Assembly: GCA_013115135.1 (NCBI GenBank)
Contig: JABANP010000103.1
Location: 62,001 to 126,000 of the forward strand
Length of the DNA: 64,000 nt
Direction: 5' to 3'
DNA from: Perkinsus olseni
Taxonomy: Eukaryota > Perkinsozoa > Perkinsida > Perkinsidae
Numbering within the stretch: the stretch's first letter is position 1; the number at the start of each line of letters is the position of its first letter. The notes under the pieces are model-generated. The model was not told the DNA's origin, searched no databases, and saw nothing but the letters and a program-made list of their open reading frames with translations. A program made the translations under genes and the position numbers. Shown piece by piece: positions 21,601 to 33,296 of this stretch.

Positions 21601-24143
21601 ACATCCTAGCGTCAGGAGGAGACGACTCGACTGTACGTCGTCAACTGTCAGCCCATCCAGTTTCTTCCCTCGCTAAAGCTACTACTGCTGTCCTACCGTC
21701 ATGTACTTTAGATCAGAGTTTGGTCGTGTTCCCCTGCCCCCGGGTGCCTTCGAGTTCTCCACGGTCACCAGTCCAAAGTCCGCGCAATGGCATGGCACCA
21801 CGAAGTCCCCGCTGTGCTGCTGTCCGGCAGCTGGGATGGCAAGTCCCCTCTAACGGCCACTACTACTCCGAGCTTTCGTAGGCACCATTCGAGTCTGGGA
21901 TGTTCCGACGGGCTGCTGTATTCACGTCCACTGTGACCACGCTGCTGATGTGTACGGCCTAGCGTCCCACCCTTCGAGGCCGTTCCTGTTTATCAGTAGG
22001 GTCGATGCCGTGAGAGGTGAGGGAGAGTGTCGGTCTCAGGCACTTCCCGCGATTCCACGATCAAGCTCTCCACTACTGAGTGGCTCTGCCGCCTGCCGGT
22101 CGTCTGCGCTCTGTTCGCCGAGGATCCCCTGGCCGAGCTTGCCAGTTGCATTTCCACCGACGACCGGGACGCGATCCTCAGGGAGTTCCTAGACGTAGCG
22201 TCGCTTTAGCGAAACTTATATCATCTCATGTCGACCTCGACTCTCACCGGCAGAGGTGAAGTCGAACCCTCGTTCGCCACACAAGGCTTGGTCATCTCGC
22301 GTTAGCGGCGGCACTCATCAGCTGATTTCGTCACGCATTCTTCGCATCCAGGGAGGAGGCTCATCCCTGGGAAGCCACGGTTCATTCTCAGTCTTCGCCG
22401 GAGTATGCTCCTGGTCAGCCCGTCCTATACACGAGTCTATACGGCCCGGGGTCTGCTCGCCTACTTGAGGGGCTCCGGAGTCGCGATCGTGACCCGTTGC
22501 GTGATGCTGTGGACATAGTGAGTTGGCCCGGCCTTCCCTATGGAGCTGCGAGGCCGGCTGTCTGTTATCGTGACCGATGCGCGCTCTTACAATCACATCA
22601 TAGCTTGTGTAGATTACACTCTGTACTACAGACCCCATCGTCTATGTCAGCTCTGATGGCTTCGACGTGACCTTGGTCGAACGTCCACGTGGTGTCTGAC
22701 TGAGCCAAGTCTCTCAGTTGTCATTCTTCGCCTATCGAAGAGGAGTTGAAGATATCGCCGATGTTATTCGGGGCCTGCTTGGAGTCGCTAGGCAGCACGA
22801 CGGCCCGGGGGAGTACGTCCACGAGGTGGACCTAGAGGCAGCCTGCTCGAGTCGCGCGTACAACGCCTTGGCCGCTGCCACCACCACACCCTCTGTCGTG
22901 GGTAACCTGGTGGAGCGTGGATGGTCATCAGATTGAAGCCATTCGGGCAGGTATCGGAGCTCCTCGGTTACAGGACGCGAGGGGGCACTTGAGCGTTATG
23001 CCGCAGAGCAGGCGCTCGCTAAGCCGAGCAGCTGAGCTTTTCCTCGTCAACGGGGACATCAGAAATTACTGCGAGACCCTCGCGCGAGGCAGACGATGGG
23101 AGGCCGCCATCGCTGTAGCTCCCGCCGTGTCGCTTCAGTGGGAAAGGGCGAGTGGTTTGCTCAGCGGAGGTTCTTGAGCAGGTACTGGCAGGAGTTGTGC
23201 GATCGATACGTCGATCGCATGAAGCTGTCTGAGTCTTCCCACAGCCCAGGAGGAAGAGATGAAGCTCTTCCTTACCTAATCGCCGCCGGTAATCGAGATG
23301 AGATCTCTAGTTTTGAAGAAGCGTCCGATTCACACGATCGCCTTCATTGACATGTCGAGGGACATGGGCAGTTGACGCTGCTTTAGAACTGCTAGGACGA
23401 CCGTCATCGATGAAGTTGGATGACAAAGCTTGTCGTATCCGAGGCCTCTGGGGAGTAGTCGCTGTCAACACGTCACGGCCGTTCATGGGAATGGGACCCG
23501 ACCATCTTCACAGTCAGGTCGTTCAGCCGGAGGCGATTCAGCTTATGGTGGACCGTGGGGGCAAGTGCCTCGAGGCGATGACTCTTGCTAAGGCCCTAGC
23601 TGATGGTAGAATGCCTGATAGATGTGAGGGCCTACACATACCTCGCACACCGCCCGGGGATCGGAGTCATTTCGACAGGGTGAGTTTGAAACCGCTGCTG
23701 TGTCTCCGATGGTTCCAACGGTTAGATCATCTGGTCGTTTCACTCTGTCTGATTTGGGCTTATTGTGGTATAAACTCCCGCTTCACTAGGACGCACTCGA
23801 CGCTGTGTTCATCCCAGGCGTGCGTGTCGGTAGCCCAGGGCTTAGCCCGGCAGCCTTGGACGCGTCTCCAAGCTTGTGGCATTCTACTCGGCAGTGGACA
23901 GACTGAGAACGCCTTTGCTCTCCTTGAAGGGCCTGAGGACACCTTACTCTACTGCGGGCTGAGGAAGATGCTTCATTCTCGTCCGAGCCAGGTGGGACGT
24001 AGCACACCGTCTGACTTGTCCGACTGCGTTCGTTGTAGGGCTGCGCTCTCGCTGAGAAGCTAACTCGAGTCATTGAGGAGTTCGAGAGCGTTGGAAGGCT
24101 TCCATCTCGGGCGTTGATCGATTTCATGAATGATGGTGTGTAA
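18619..24143 (+). CDS. WDR17: WDR17-like WD40-repeat protein, multi-exon
   Basis: Ordered matches to animal WDR17: PVVDLAWDPLSTYYILVAYG (18.8 kb); PIRSVVWQ with VLHLWNVSKKIPVGEMK (19.3 kb); GHQETVFDCCFHPRDPNVFC then YDGCVKLW (20.1 kb); FGVAWAPF with LDGVVRVW (21.4 kb); GHEGKAFNV with DILASGGDDSTV (21.6 kb); LHGHQSKVRAMAWHHEVPAV then SGSWDGTIRVWDV (21.8 kb); DHAADVYGLASHPSRPFLFI and TSRDSTIKL (22.0 kb). After the propeller come helical parts AAELFLVNGDIRNYCETL, then VAPAVSL spliced to QYWQELCDRY (23.0-23.2 kb), as in the family's C-terminal TPR-like region. The last exon ends at TAA 24,141-24,143. One intron (21,839-21,881) is GC-AG. One frame break lies in the CCCC run at 21,593-21,596. WDR17 is a beta-propeller scaffold whose biochemical role is poorly known. 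The first exons are not placed. Confidence 0.8.
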
Positions 24144-24534
24144 CGTACGAACGACCTCTTAAGTTCAGTAGGTTCTTGGCGAATCATGAGCTTACCAGAG
24201 GAGAGTCTACGGACGGATGTCAGTGCTCCTAGAAAAGCTAACTGCAGCCTGTATTAGAAGCGAGAATCAATTTTTTCCATTGCTTCCGAAATATCTTGGA
24301 AAAATTTCACAGTTGATGATCCGAAAAATCCAAGTTACCATCGATTACAACATCTTTCCGATGCTTCGCTCCGTCGAATCATTCGACTCGAATGTAGAAG
24401 GCTCAAGTAATGGGCCTCAGTTGCCATTGGACTCGGGATACTCAACAACCCTCCCTCCATCGCCCCCTTCTCCGTTTCGTATTAGCAAGCAACAACGGTC
24501 ATGAGTCGTGACGTGAGAAACAGAGTGTAGATCA

Positions 24535-26878
24535 TCAGTTTTGTGAAGTTGCAGCTGCTTCACCTTCAGGATTCTTATCATTCAGCAACTTCCGGATATC
24601 TTCGACATGAAGAATGTTAGTTGTCATTTTCTTCTTGTCGTCGGCAAGTCGAACAGAGTTGTAGTGGAGACCTGCGAAAATAATTTCGTGGCGCAGTGAC
24701 GCTAATATCAGAAATAATTTCGTGGCGCAGTGACGCTATTATCAGAAATAATTTCGTGGCGCAGTGACATTTTTATTACCATCATGATAGCTAAGCAAAA
24801 CACACGGAGCTGAATCATCAAAGTTCTTCATCTCAATCATCTGCAACTCGCTGGCCTCATAGGCATGCTGAAAATGATGAAACATTCCACGCTTCGCTCC
24901 GCTGCTGTCACCACTACCTGCGATAACTGCAATACGACCACGTTGACTCGATAGTGCTGCGAGAGCGCTTGCAGCTCGATGTTGCCGCCCCAGACTTTAT
25001 CGTTTTGCATGCGTTGACTGTATACCGCTGTCGTCACACCTGAGGAGCGACCACGAGTAAACCAACTGAGGCGAGCTCGGAGGCGGTCGAAAATTGTCGA
25101 GCAGCGGAGGTTCTCCATCGCGGCGAAGAGCACGTGTACTATCAGTAGTTGCTACTAAGATCGTGCTGAAAAATAAGAGTATACAACGAATACTGTACAC
25201 AGTTTTGAAAACATTACAGAACACACAAGCCCGTGAGATCGCACAACATGAAGAGGCTAAAAAGCAAAACGAACGAGGAAGCACTCCAGCTCAGCGACCC
25301 CCGCACTTCGTGATTCTGAGCTCCACCCCGCTAGGCCTTCTATCGGGATATTATCCGTATCGTTTTGTGCGACTTAGCGATTTTTTTTCACGGAATAATA
25401 TGTTGTATTTGGGAACTAGTCGCACGGCAATCATAAGTTGTCCGTGTCTATGAGCTTGATCGCATAGGAAAGATTCCCTGAGTCGATATAGCAGCTATGC
25501 TTAGAAGCGTACTCCAGCGGAAGGGTAAAATGTTCCTAGATCATAATTTCTGAGAAGTTTCGGTCGAGCAGTAGCGCGGAAAAACCAGAGAAAGTTCGGA
25601 AATTCTCCCAGGTTTGGTTGGAGTTTCAATTCCCCTGCCGAGAGTAAAGACAATGGTCCGAGGCAAAGGGATCCACACAAGCAAGATTCTCCCCTTTCCA
25701 CTACCTGGCTCCATGAAGGGCTCAAAGATACTCTCATGTCTTCGAATATATTGTACAGCAGCCTTCCGAGCGTTCTTGTAGTCCTTCGGGCCGTCAGCAT
25801 CGTAACCGAGCTGATCCGCAAACGACCGGAACATGCAATTGCCATCTAAATCGGGAATGTCTTCTCCCAAGAAGAAAATGGTGAGGGTGCAGCCTACCAT
25901 TCTGCACTTCGCGGATCCTCAAGCCAGCCTCAGCGAGCTTCCTGAGAAAAGAATCTTTTTCTTCCCGCGAACGACACGGTCGACTTGCGTACTTTTCAAA
26001 AACCTGCATACTGCGGTACCATCCCTCGGCACCATCGAGATCTATCTCTCCTCGGGCAACAGCCTCTTCGCGCTCCTGCTCCAGTTGAGCCGCCCGACGG
26101 GCCAACGCTGCTGCCTCCCGCTTAGAGTCCTGACCATCGGCAATAGTAATAAAATCACACTTCCGCGTCCTGAATTCTGCGGACTAGATATTATCAATTT
26201 TATGCCACAACCCCGTGTACAACCGTATTACTAAAACCGTGCCACCAACAGATCTTGAACTGCTTGAAGAATCGAAGATCGACGGGATTTATAACGAAAG
26301 GAGTGGTATTGTAGTAGCAGATGAGATTCACAAATAACACTATTTATTAGTCTTACCATATGCCTGCGAAATACGGATATCTGACTCATCAATAATATAC
26401 AATTTTTACGATTAAGCGTGCTGTTTTGTGAGGCACTTTGAAGGGTACATAAAAAGGATCTCGTTGTTTGCCTTGTGCCGCTGCAGATGGTGATCTTCCT
26501 AAGCGCCTTCATACCGCGCGTCCGACACTACGATTCACCTCTAGCGATGAATATAAATTCTTGATCACACCAAGTTGGGCACGAAGCCAGTCGAGCATAA
26601 CCAGCCCCTTTACGGTCGATGGTAATGACTCACCTCTTCCTTCTTTTTGGACTCGGCCTTTTGCCTGTCAGTATTCAGATTGGTCGTCTTGAATTTCTTC
26701 TTGGAAGCGCTCTTCTTACCAAAGATGCCTACAATGACAAGCGATGGCGATACCACTCCTTTCTGAACGCACCCATGATTTCCCAACTACCCTTCAATGC
26801 TGTGGAGCCCACGTTAAGCTGAGGGGCGGCGGGAGTGGTAGAAGCAGCGTTACTCTCCTCCGAGGGTGAAGTCGTCAT
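24535..26878 (-). CDS. OTU-family cysteine protease (deubiquitinase)
   Basis: Seven exons (26,773-26,878; 26,634-26,728; 25,898-26,129; 25,705-25,863; 24,918-25,039; 24,780-24,867; 24,535-24,671) sum to 939 nt, giving 312 aa in one frame with matching phases. OTU enzymes cleave ubiquitin chains. The catalytic Asp/Cys loop is DLDGNCMFRSFADQLG (about residues 148-163), the central strand MQNDKVWGGNIELQALS is typical, and the catalytic His lies in HDGLHYNSVRLADD. A basic N-terminal region (GKKSASKKKFKTT) and a charged helix (RRAAQLEQEREEA) precede the domain. The overall layout resembles the OTUD6/OTUD3 type; I do not assign a subfamily. The intron between the last two exons carries a 34-bp motif array. 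Confidence 0.9.
24682..24783 (+). repeat. 34-bp tandem array of the AATTTCGTGGCGC motif inside an intron
   Basis: Cores at 24,682, 24,716 and 24,750, exactly 34 bp apart, each followed by agtgac. The array fills most of the 108-nt last intron of the OTU gene (24,672-24,779). On the gene's sense strand it reads TCACTGCGCCACGAAATTAT. The copy nearest the acceptor ends about a dozen bases before the 3' AG. Confidence 0.9.
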
Positions 26879-27121
26879 GATGCTCAACAGACAAACCCAG
26901 GTACGAATCCCTCATATGACATTTTTACTGCAAACACAAACCCCAGGAGTACGCTTGAATGCTATTGAAGAAACTCATCCAACTTGCAGTCATTAGCTAA
27001 CCTCGAGCACCACTAAGGACTGCTCGAGGCAGCAGCAGCAACAGCGGTGGAACAGATCAGTAGCAGCTACTAGCCGCACCCCATGTGAATGGTGACAACA
27101 GTAGTGACTCTCCTATGCAGC

Positions 27122-27651
27122 TTACGCCTTGCCGAAGAACATCTGGACACGTTGCATGATGGAATCCTGATAACAAACAGACACTGAAAGGAAGCCGCCA
27201 GCTTGCAGGCACTAGCTACCTGAGCAGGGTTGTAGGGAGCCTCCTTGCTGGGGATCTCAAGGACGGTGGGGATGGCCGAGCCAGTGCTGGTGTACCTACA
27301 CCAAGCCGGAATGGTGACTAGTACGGGTTGGACGATGGTCGCTCACTTTCGGACGACATGGCGGATCTTCTCAGCGATGGGCTGATTGATGATGACAATG
27401 GCGATGTCAGGACGCTCGACAAAAGTCTTGAAGGCATCCTCGATGTCGTTGCGTCGGGTCTCTGATGATAATAAAAGGATCACAGAATGACGAAGGTGAT
27501 GTCACTTACTAGCGTCGACCACTAGGAAGTTGGTCACACCGTTGCCATCACGCATGCCGGCGCCGGCGAGGCAAAAACCGGAGACGGTCTCCTCATCACC
27601 AATAATGGCGACATGAAGGTCGCTCTTCTTGGAGATCTTGTTGGCAACCAT
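27122..27651 (-). CDS. VMA7: V-type proton ATPase subunit F
   Basis: Four exons (27,510-27,651; 27,347-27,461; 27,220-27,295; 27,122-27,166) sum to 378 nt, giving 125 aa, the usual length for this subunit (about 115-130). Signature segments: IIGDEETVSGFCLAGAG at the start of the fold, NFLVVDAKTRRNDIEDAF across intron 1, RPDIAIVIINQPIAEKIR, and the conserved VLEIPSKEAPYNPAQDS near the C-terminus. Subunit F sits in the central stalk of V1 and helps couple ATP hydrolysis to rotation. All three introns are short GT-AG. A variant of the AATTTCGTGGCGCG motif lies 73 bp upstream of the ATG. Confidence 0.95.
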
Positions 27652-27723
27652 AGCGTAGGGAAAGGAGTGGTATTAAACAAAGGACTGATCACCATCACCA
27701 TCGCCGTCAGCTAAGCAGCTTCA

Positions 27724-27738
27724 CGCGCCACAATATTT
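27724..27738 (-). promoter_or_regulatory. variant AATTTCGTGGCGCG motif upstream of V-ATPase F
   Basis: On the minus strand it reads AAATATTGTGGCGCGTGAAG, with the core changed from AATTTCG to AATATTG. It has the same orientation as the gene and its near edge is 73 bp from the ATG. The regulatory role is inferred from position only. Confidence 0.45.
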
Positions 27739-28464
27739 AACAACACACGGATGCCGAGGAGCTTGTTCACGTCAAGCAGGGCATGCAAGATGCTGGTGGT
27801 GACGAGCACTCCATTCAAGGGCAGCAACGACGCTGTTGGACACAACGAAGACAGGCTGCCCCGGGCGAAGGAACTCCGAGGACTTTAGCGTACCCTCACA
27901 ACAGAGCGCAATAATAACTCAGCGTAGGCTAAAAGTAGTCCGAACGTCGGCAAAGCTCGTAATAGAGAGAATCGTTGGGCGCTGACCCGGAGGACGTCAG
28001 GCCCACTTTTTTCACAGCGTATTGCCGTGACCCTCTGTTGCCTGGCCGCATGCGGCCGATGGGTGTAGAGAAGTTCTACGTGACCTTAGTGCCGCTGAGA
28101 GGATTCGGACAGAATTTGTCAGGTTTTGTGCAAGTTGCACGAAAATTTGCGTTAAGGAAAGCCAAGATTTGCAAGTAGCGGGAGGTCGGTCCCGAGCCGC
28201 GTTTGCTCGACCGGGTTTGACATCGGAGATCTAAGTTAGGTTGAGAGACGCCCGCGGAGCTCGAATCGGAGTCGCTGAGGACCGCGGCCACGCGGAAGTC
28301 CAATTCCATCAGAACGAACATCTTTCAGTGTGACCCTACTTCGCTCCATGATCTTCTTGCCGTTCGTGACGTGATATCGTCTTGGTGCCTCGTTCCGGTT
28401 GAAGGTATAAAGCAACGCAATGGCAGACGGAATCTCATCATGAACAACACCAATGAGGCATCAA
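27739..28464. other. intergenic, no gene recognised
   Basis: No domain-bearing frame. It separates the V-ATPase F promoter side from the tRNA-Trp gene. Confidence 0.45.
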
Positions 28465-28536
28465 GGCCCTGTGGCGCAACGGTAGCGCATCTGACTCCAG
28501 ATCAGAAGGTTGTCCGTTCGAATCGGGCCGGGGTCA
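28465..28536 (+). tRNA. tRNA-Trp (anticodon CCA)
   Basis: 72 nt that fold as a cloverleaf: acceptor GGCCCTG with CGGGGTC and discriminator A, D arm with GGTAGCGC, anticodon arm TCTGA-CTCCAGA-TCAGA with CCA, variable AGGTT, T arm GTCCG-TTCGAAT-CGGGC. Box A and box B consensus are intact. No intron. CCA is not encoded, as usual in eukaryotes. Confidence 0.95.
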
Positions 28537-28539
28537 AAT

Positions 28540-29763
28540 ATTTAATTTACATACCCTCAATCAGAGGGTATGTCGAGAATCCGTCAAACGCCGCTGAGAG
28601 AACATTGCTAAACCCCTTGGGAAAGTTCGTCAAGAGTGGCCCTCACAAACCATTCGAAACGAATACGACTGCCCGATCATGTCCAACCCGAACTTCGTAC
28701 AAACGCAAGTCTGTCCACAATAGAATTGAAACGAATGAATCGTTCTTCGGATCTCCAGCACACTTCTGGGAGGCGGATTTGCAGCCGGTCTATTCCAGTA
28801 AAGATAGTGCTGGTCGCGCACAAGATGACATGCTCATGCTAGCGTGTGCGGCCACGACCTTCGCAACTCGTCTCTTCCTATCTTTGCGTCCAGCCTGTGC
28901 GTATCTTTGCAATCATTGATGTATCTCCCTCAGACCTTGATTGAATACCTCGCACCAATATGGCATTGATGTCGAAACCTCCTGAAAGAGAGGCGCTTCA
29001 CCCAACCGACACTCCAACAACTCAAGCATCATGTAAGACCGGTCTTAAGCTCGGAGAAACTACGGTCTGCGCTGAACTAGGAAGACCTCCTGAATACTTG
29101 CAGATGAGTAATCCCCCGAGAAACCAAAAGTAGAAAAAGGAAAACGGAAAACGCGAACTGCTCAAGCCAGTAGAGGGTGAGGAAGTAACCGCATACTGGA
29201 CTGGGTTCGCCCAATTGGTTACAACACAACGAGTCGTAATAGCCAACCACTACACATTGCAACCGAGAGAGGCTGCCGCGACCACCGTCAAACCGTAGTA
29301 CAACATCATCGAGGCTACACGCTTTACACGACCCCTTCCCCGCACGATTGGCGGCGTAGCTGACGGGGTTAGCTGACTCTCGGAAAACCACGAATCCCGT
29401 TTTGGGAGGCACCACACGGCCCCACCTCCTTCGGGAACCTGCACTTCTCGCTCTGCTGCAGCCTGTCCAATATTTTACAATCCCTTCCCATCCGCGCCCC
29501 CCTCCTACCCGCCGGTCGTTCCAGCGCCCCGGGTTTCCACGCCTTTGAGGCGGAGCGATGCAGCGAGGGACAACACAACACTACCTGTTGCTCACAAACT
29601 CACCACGGTAAGCGACGACTACGAACTAGAAGACATCACCGGTTTTTTGTGTCGAGCAAGGATCAACCTCGGATACCATCATCAACGGTGAAATCTGACG
29701 ACCCTGCCCTCAGACAGAGATGTAGTAGCGAGAAAGAGATACAATAGTAAGCAAAATCGTCAC
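28540..29763. other. no gene resolved; possible small membrane protein on the minus strand near 29.1-29.5 kb
   Basis: On the minus strand, hydrophobic segments (MMLYYGLTVVAAASLG; FAFSVFLFLLLVS) near 29,110-29,330 sit between plausible splice sites. I cannot build a consistent model. Confidence 0.25.
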
Positions 29764-29777
29764 TGCGCCACGAAATT
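29764..29777 (-). repeat. AATTTCGTGGCGCA motif copy
   Basis: The minus strand reads TAATTTCGTGGCGCAGTGACG, the same subvariant (GCA then GTGACG) as in the 34-bp array at 24.7 kb. It lies about 100 bp beyond the stop of the mitochondrial processing peptidase gene. Confidence 0.75.
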
Positions 29778-29879
29778 ACTTTCCCTTCACCGGAGACCCA
29801 GCCAAGCCTGTTCGAACATACTCGTAGTGAGGGGCCGACCTGCAACGAACCTCCACAACTTCACAGCAATATTAACCAC

Positions 29880-32372
29880 CTACTTAGTATCGCCATAGAC
29901 GACATAGGTCGGATTTTTCTTCAACAGCTTAGCTGCCACCTTCTTCAAATCAGCCTCAGTCACTGCGTCAACCCGGGCGGCGAACTCCTCAGGGGTAACC
30001 ACCTAGCAAAACAGTCCCAAACAGAATGGCGTATCTTAGGTCGAACCTTGCCACTCATGATGATCTGTCTGCCAATGTCTTCCATCAACACCTTCGAGTT
30101 CTCGGCATTCATAAAAATATTTCCCTTCAACGTGATTTTTCGCTCGACTCACTTCCTCAGGAGTGAACGAGTTCTAACAACAAAGGATCGGAATCACACC
30201 CGCGCCGGGAACACGAAGATACTACCAATTTATGAAGCTCATTGAGGGCGATGTCCACTAACCTGGGGGCCTCTTGACCGTAACCAGTGATGTACATCCC
30301 GAACAGACCAGAATCCGAGTACCTGTCCACGAGCTCCATCTTTCTACTTCAACTAAGAAATATCAGAAAATTCCCGAAAACTCGTGAGAATACCCAATTT
30401 TCACGAAATCACGCTACTATCAAAAGGGAGCCGCGACACTGGCGAGATCAAGAGCATCCTACTGAGTGTTGAAGGCCATGCAGCTCTCCACATTCGGGTT
30501 CTGATTGAGGACGTTGAGGTACAGACGGGAGTGCATGCCCTTCCCCGGCCCACCAGTGGAGAACGAACCTCCCCGCCTAACCAATACACTGCCTCCATCA
30601 AACTAATGGTAATGGAAACTCACCTAGGAGGGTCTGCAGGACGGTAACCGGGACGAGATCCGCGGAGTTCCAGCCTTCAGTCTCGAAACCTATGGCGATG
30701 TTGCAGACCGGCATGTCCGCGTTCTCCTCGAGCTTGTAGCCGCCGGTGTATATCGGCTTCGGCTCTTCACGCGGTAAGTTCGGTATCGCAACGTCTGCGG
30801 CAAAAAGCGATCCAACGACGACCGAGAAAATTTTTGGCTTACATTCCGCGAAGCTTCTCATCAACCACTTGCACAGCTCGTCATGATCAACATTGATACC
30901 AACAAAAACGCTTCCGCTCCGCCGAGAAATGCTTCATCATGTACTCCCGGATGTTGTCACCCGTGAAGTGCTCAAGGGCTCTGACAGGCAACACTCGTAC
31001 CACACCAATAGTAAATCGCAAGACGACAACTACCTTCCCTCGTTCGCGAGGAGAGCGTTGCCCAGGGTGTTGTTGTGATACGCGGTTTGATGCAGCAACT
31101 CCGAGACATACTGATCAGTATCAGCCTTCAGTCGCTCATGTGCCTGATACAGCAGTCTCCACCAGACACGCGAAGAACATGATACCATCACCTTTTTGAT
31201 CTCCTTGTGACAAGCGTTGACTTCCCATGGGAGGAGTCGAGGGAAGAGACATTCCCAACGACCAGAGTGCTGGCCACGGGCGTATACTCCCTCAAGAGCT
31301 CGAGGTTGTACATCATGTGCTCACGACCAGCCTGGCAACCTCCATTCATGCCGAGGACCTCGATGGTCTTGATGGTGCGAAGGTGCGATAAGTGGGCAGT
31401 TGATCTGGGGAAAAGATGGTATCAATACGGCAAGGCGTGATGATACCCACCTGAAAGGCAACACATTCGACCATGTGAGAGAGGCCCTCCTCAGCTGGTG
31501 TCTCGAAACGGCTGCCAGCATGCACGAACAGACCGAGGTTGGCGGTCAACTGACGATGAAGACAGAAACTGCCTAGTCGCTGATGAGGTAGTCAGTACCC
31601 CTTGTTTGTCCACAGACACGATGCGCATGCCGTTCTCGAGGACAGAGAACTTCATCTCGGGTTTCTTCAGTTGAGGGGCCTGCCAGCAGGAGCAGCCAAC
31701 GTCAGAACAGAGACCGGTCGAGGGGTGGTTACCGGAACGTCTGTGAGGATGGGTATGTCTAGGGGCACATCTCGGTACTTGTTGTCCTTGTGCTCGCCAC
31801 CGATGTAGTAAAACCTATCATGGCAGTCAATGATGAGGTCGAAAGATACTCAAAGATTCCTACTGGAAGTGGGGGACTTCCTTCACGACCTCGCCGACAT
31901 CCTCCTGTTTGAACTTAACCACGTTGTACGAAGTCCCTTGTATGGTACCTCAACCATGATAAGTGCGGGAAGGAGAAAAGTTCGGTCCGATGTGTGATGG
32001 TACACGACTCAACCTACTCTGTATCTTACATGCACGACCTCAAGATACCTCTGCGCATAAGATACCGATCTTAACCGCACTTAAGATTGAAATCACTCTA
32101 CGATTCTTGCCACTTTCACAGGAACAGCTCAAAATTATCCCAACCACCACTCGACCATCGACGATTCAGAGCACACATAGGAAAGTAGTGCCGTCATCAA
32201 ATTATGAGGGCTACTCACTTTTCCCTTCAGTCTTGGTCACAGCGGCAGCAGCAGTCTGAGCCGACGAGAAGCATCTTCTGAAGGCAGCGGCTCCAAGGCA
32301 TCTAGCGAGAGTAGGGCCACCTTGGACCACGGCCGAGGACGGGGCAGCAGCTGTGAGAAGCCTCGACAACAT
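29880..32372 (-). CDS. PMPCA: mitochondrial processing peptidase alpha subunit
   Basis: The alpha subunit recognises presequences and pairs with the catalytic beta subunit in the matrix. The N-terminus (MLSRLL then an Ala/Arg-rich stretch with RRCF) is a mitochondrial presequence. The first five exons (32,219-32,372; 31,864-31,948; 31,715-31,814; 31,599-31,679; 31,451-31,549) join in frame and contain [14 protein letters not shown] and [20 protein letters not shown]. The M16 metal site is degenerate (SHMVECVAF), as expected for alpha. Further on are [14 protein letters not shown], the glycine-rich substrate loop [46 protein letters not shown] and the C-terminal [19 protein letters not shown]. 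About five single-base breaks occur after exon 5 (near 31,404; 31,248; 30,912; 30,572; 30,120), so the model is not continuous there. A sense-strand AATTTCGTGGCGCG motif lies 70 bp upstream of the ATG. Confidence 0.85.
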
Positions 32373-32441
32373 CAAAAAAGGAGATCTACAACAACGATGG
32401 ATGAGTAGATCGAATCAACAAGTTGCACATACCGATCGTCA

Positions 32442-32455
32442 CGCGCCACGAAATT
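32442..32455 (-). promoter_or_regulatory. AATTTCGTGGCGCG motif upstream of the MPP alpha gene
   Basis: The minus strand reads TAATTTCGTGGCGCGTGACG, preceded by a GCGCGC run. It has the gene's orientation, with its near edge 70 bp from the ATG at 32,372. Function is inferred from repeated placement before genes. Confidence 0.55.
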
Positions 32456-32845
32456 ACGCGCGCGCCCAGATTGTTGAAAAGATTTCCTGCCTTACTGACG
32501 TCCCTGGTGATGTTTCTGCTGAAGAAGGGCTGACCTCACTCGTCCGTGTGTGATGGCTTGATAATTTTGAATACAACCCTGATGGTCTCCGTCCGCTTAT
32601 TAACAGAAATCTTGTCTTCTTCCGTCATCAACCTAAGATACCACGCTGCCATTCGACGCCCTACCAGTGGCGGAACTACTTGCCGTGCCTAGGAAGCTTC
32701 TGATGACATGCTGAGAGCGCTCAGTAAGCTGACTCCTGAGTACGCTCACGATTGAGCTAGGAAATCTTTTCAGCGTGTAGAAATCGACCTCACGATCGAC
32801 GCAGTGCTCAGGGACTCTCAAAAAGGAATGAAGCTGCAGATTTTT

Positions 32846-33150
32846 ACACGCACGAGGGTGCTTCCAGAATCCACTTCAATTTCAGAATTAGTTTTTCGAA
32901 AACCTCCCGCGTGTGAAAATCAACTCTAGAATCGATTCTTAGTGTCAGAATCACCTTTTTGAACGGGGGCTGTGCACCAAGAGCCCTACCGAAGTCCTAC
33001 GCAGACGATGGGGTCTTTCAATGAACCATTTCTGAAACTCAGAATCGAATCTGGAAACAGCATCATTCTACTCATAAAAATCAATTCCAAAATCGATACT
33101 GGAACAGCATTTTGCGTGTAAAAATCGATTCTGAGTTTCAGAATTATTTT
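32846..33150 (+). repeat. two copies (E3, E4) of the TTCAGAATCGATT element family
   Basis: E3 (about 32,846-32,957) and E4 (about 33,016-33,150) share blocks such as gcgtgtgaaaatcaa(c/t)tc, agaatcgattct and tttcagaatta. E4 also has the 5' half ttctgaaactcagaatcg, giving internal inverted symmetry. They lie between the divergent starts of the MPP alpha gene and the Rab-like GTPase gene. Confidence 0.6.
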
Positions 33151-33296
33151 GTTGCACGGAGGAAATGAAGATTTTATCATCACTATGGCCATCCCGCGAT
33201 CCCGTATCATCATCGTCATCGTCGATAGAGCACTACCCCTATACCGGTGTGAATCCTATTGAACAACATCTACCACAAGTATCTTCACTCAGTGTC

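Noticed and set aside
23096..23350. Apparent frameshift in WDR17 after VAPAVSLQ
   Set aside because: A 44-nt GT-AG intron (gtggga...gagcag) joins VSLQ to YWQELC in frame, so no frameshift is needed.
24186..24504. 95-aa plus-strand frame between WDR17 and the OTU gene
   Set aside because: No domain, no splice partner and it lies in the short convergent 3' region of two well-supported genes.
7980..31404. Programmed nuclear frameshifting as the main explanation for the frame breaks
   Set aside because: Breaks are both +1 and -1, several lie in C or G runs, and several neighbouring genes are perfectly in frame. Kept only as a finding to exclude, not as a claim.
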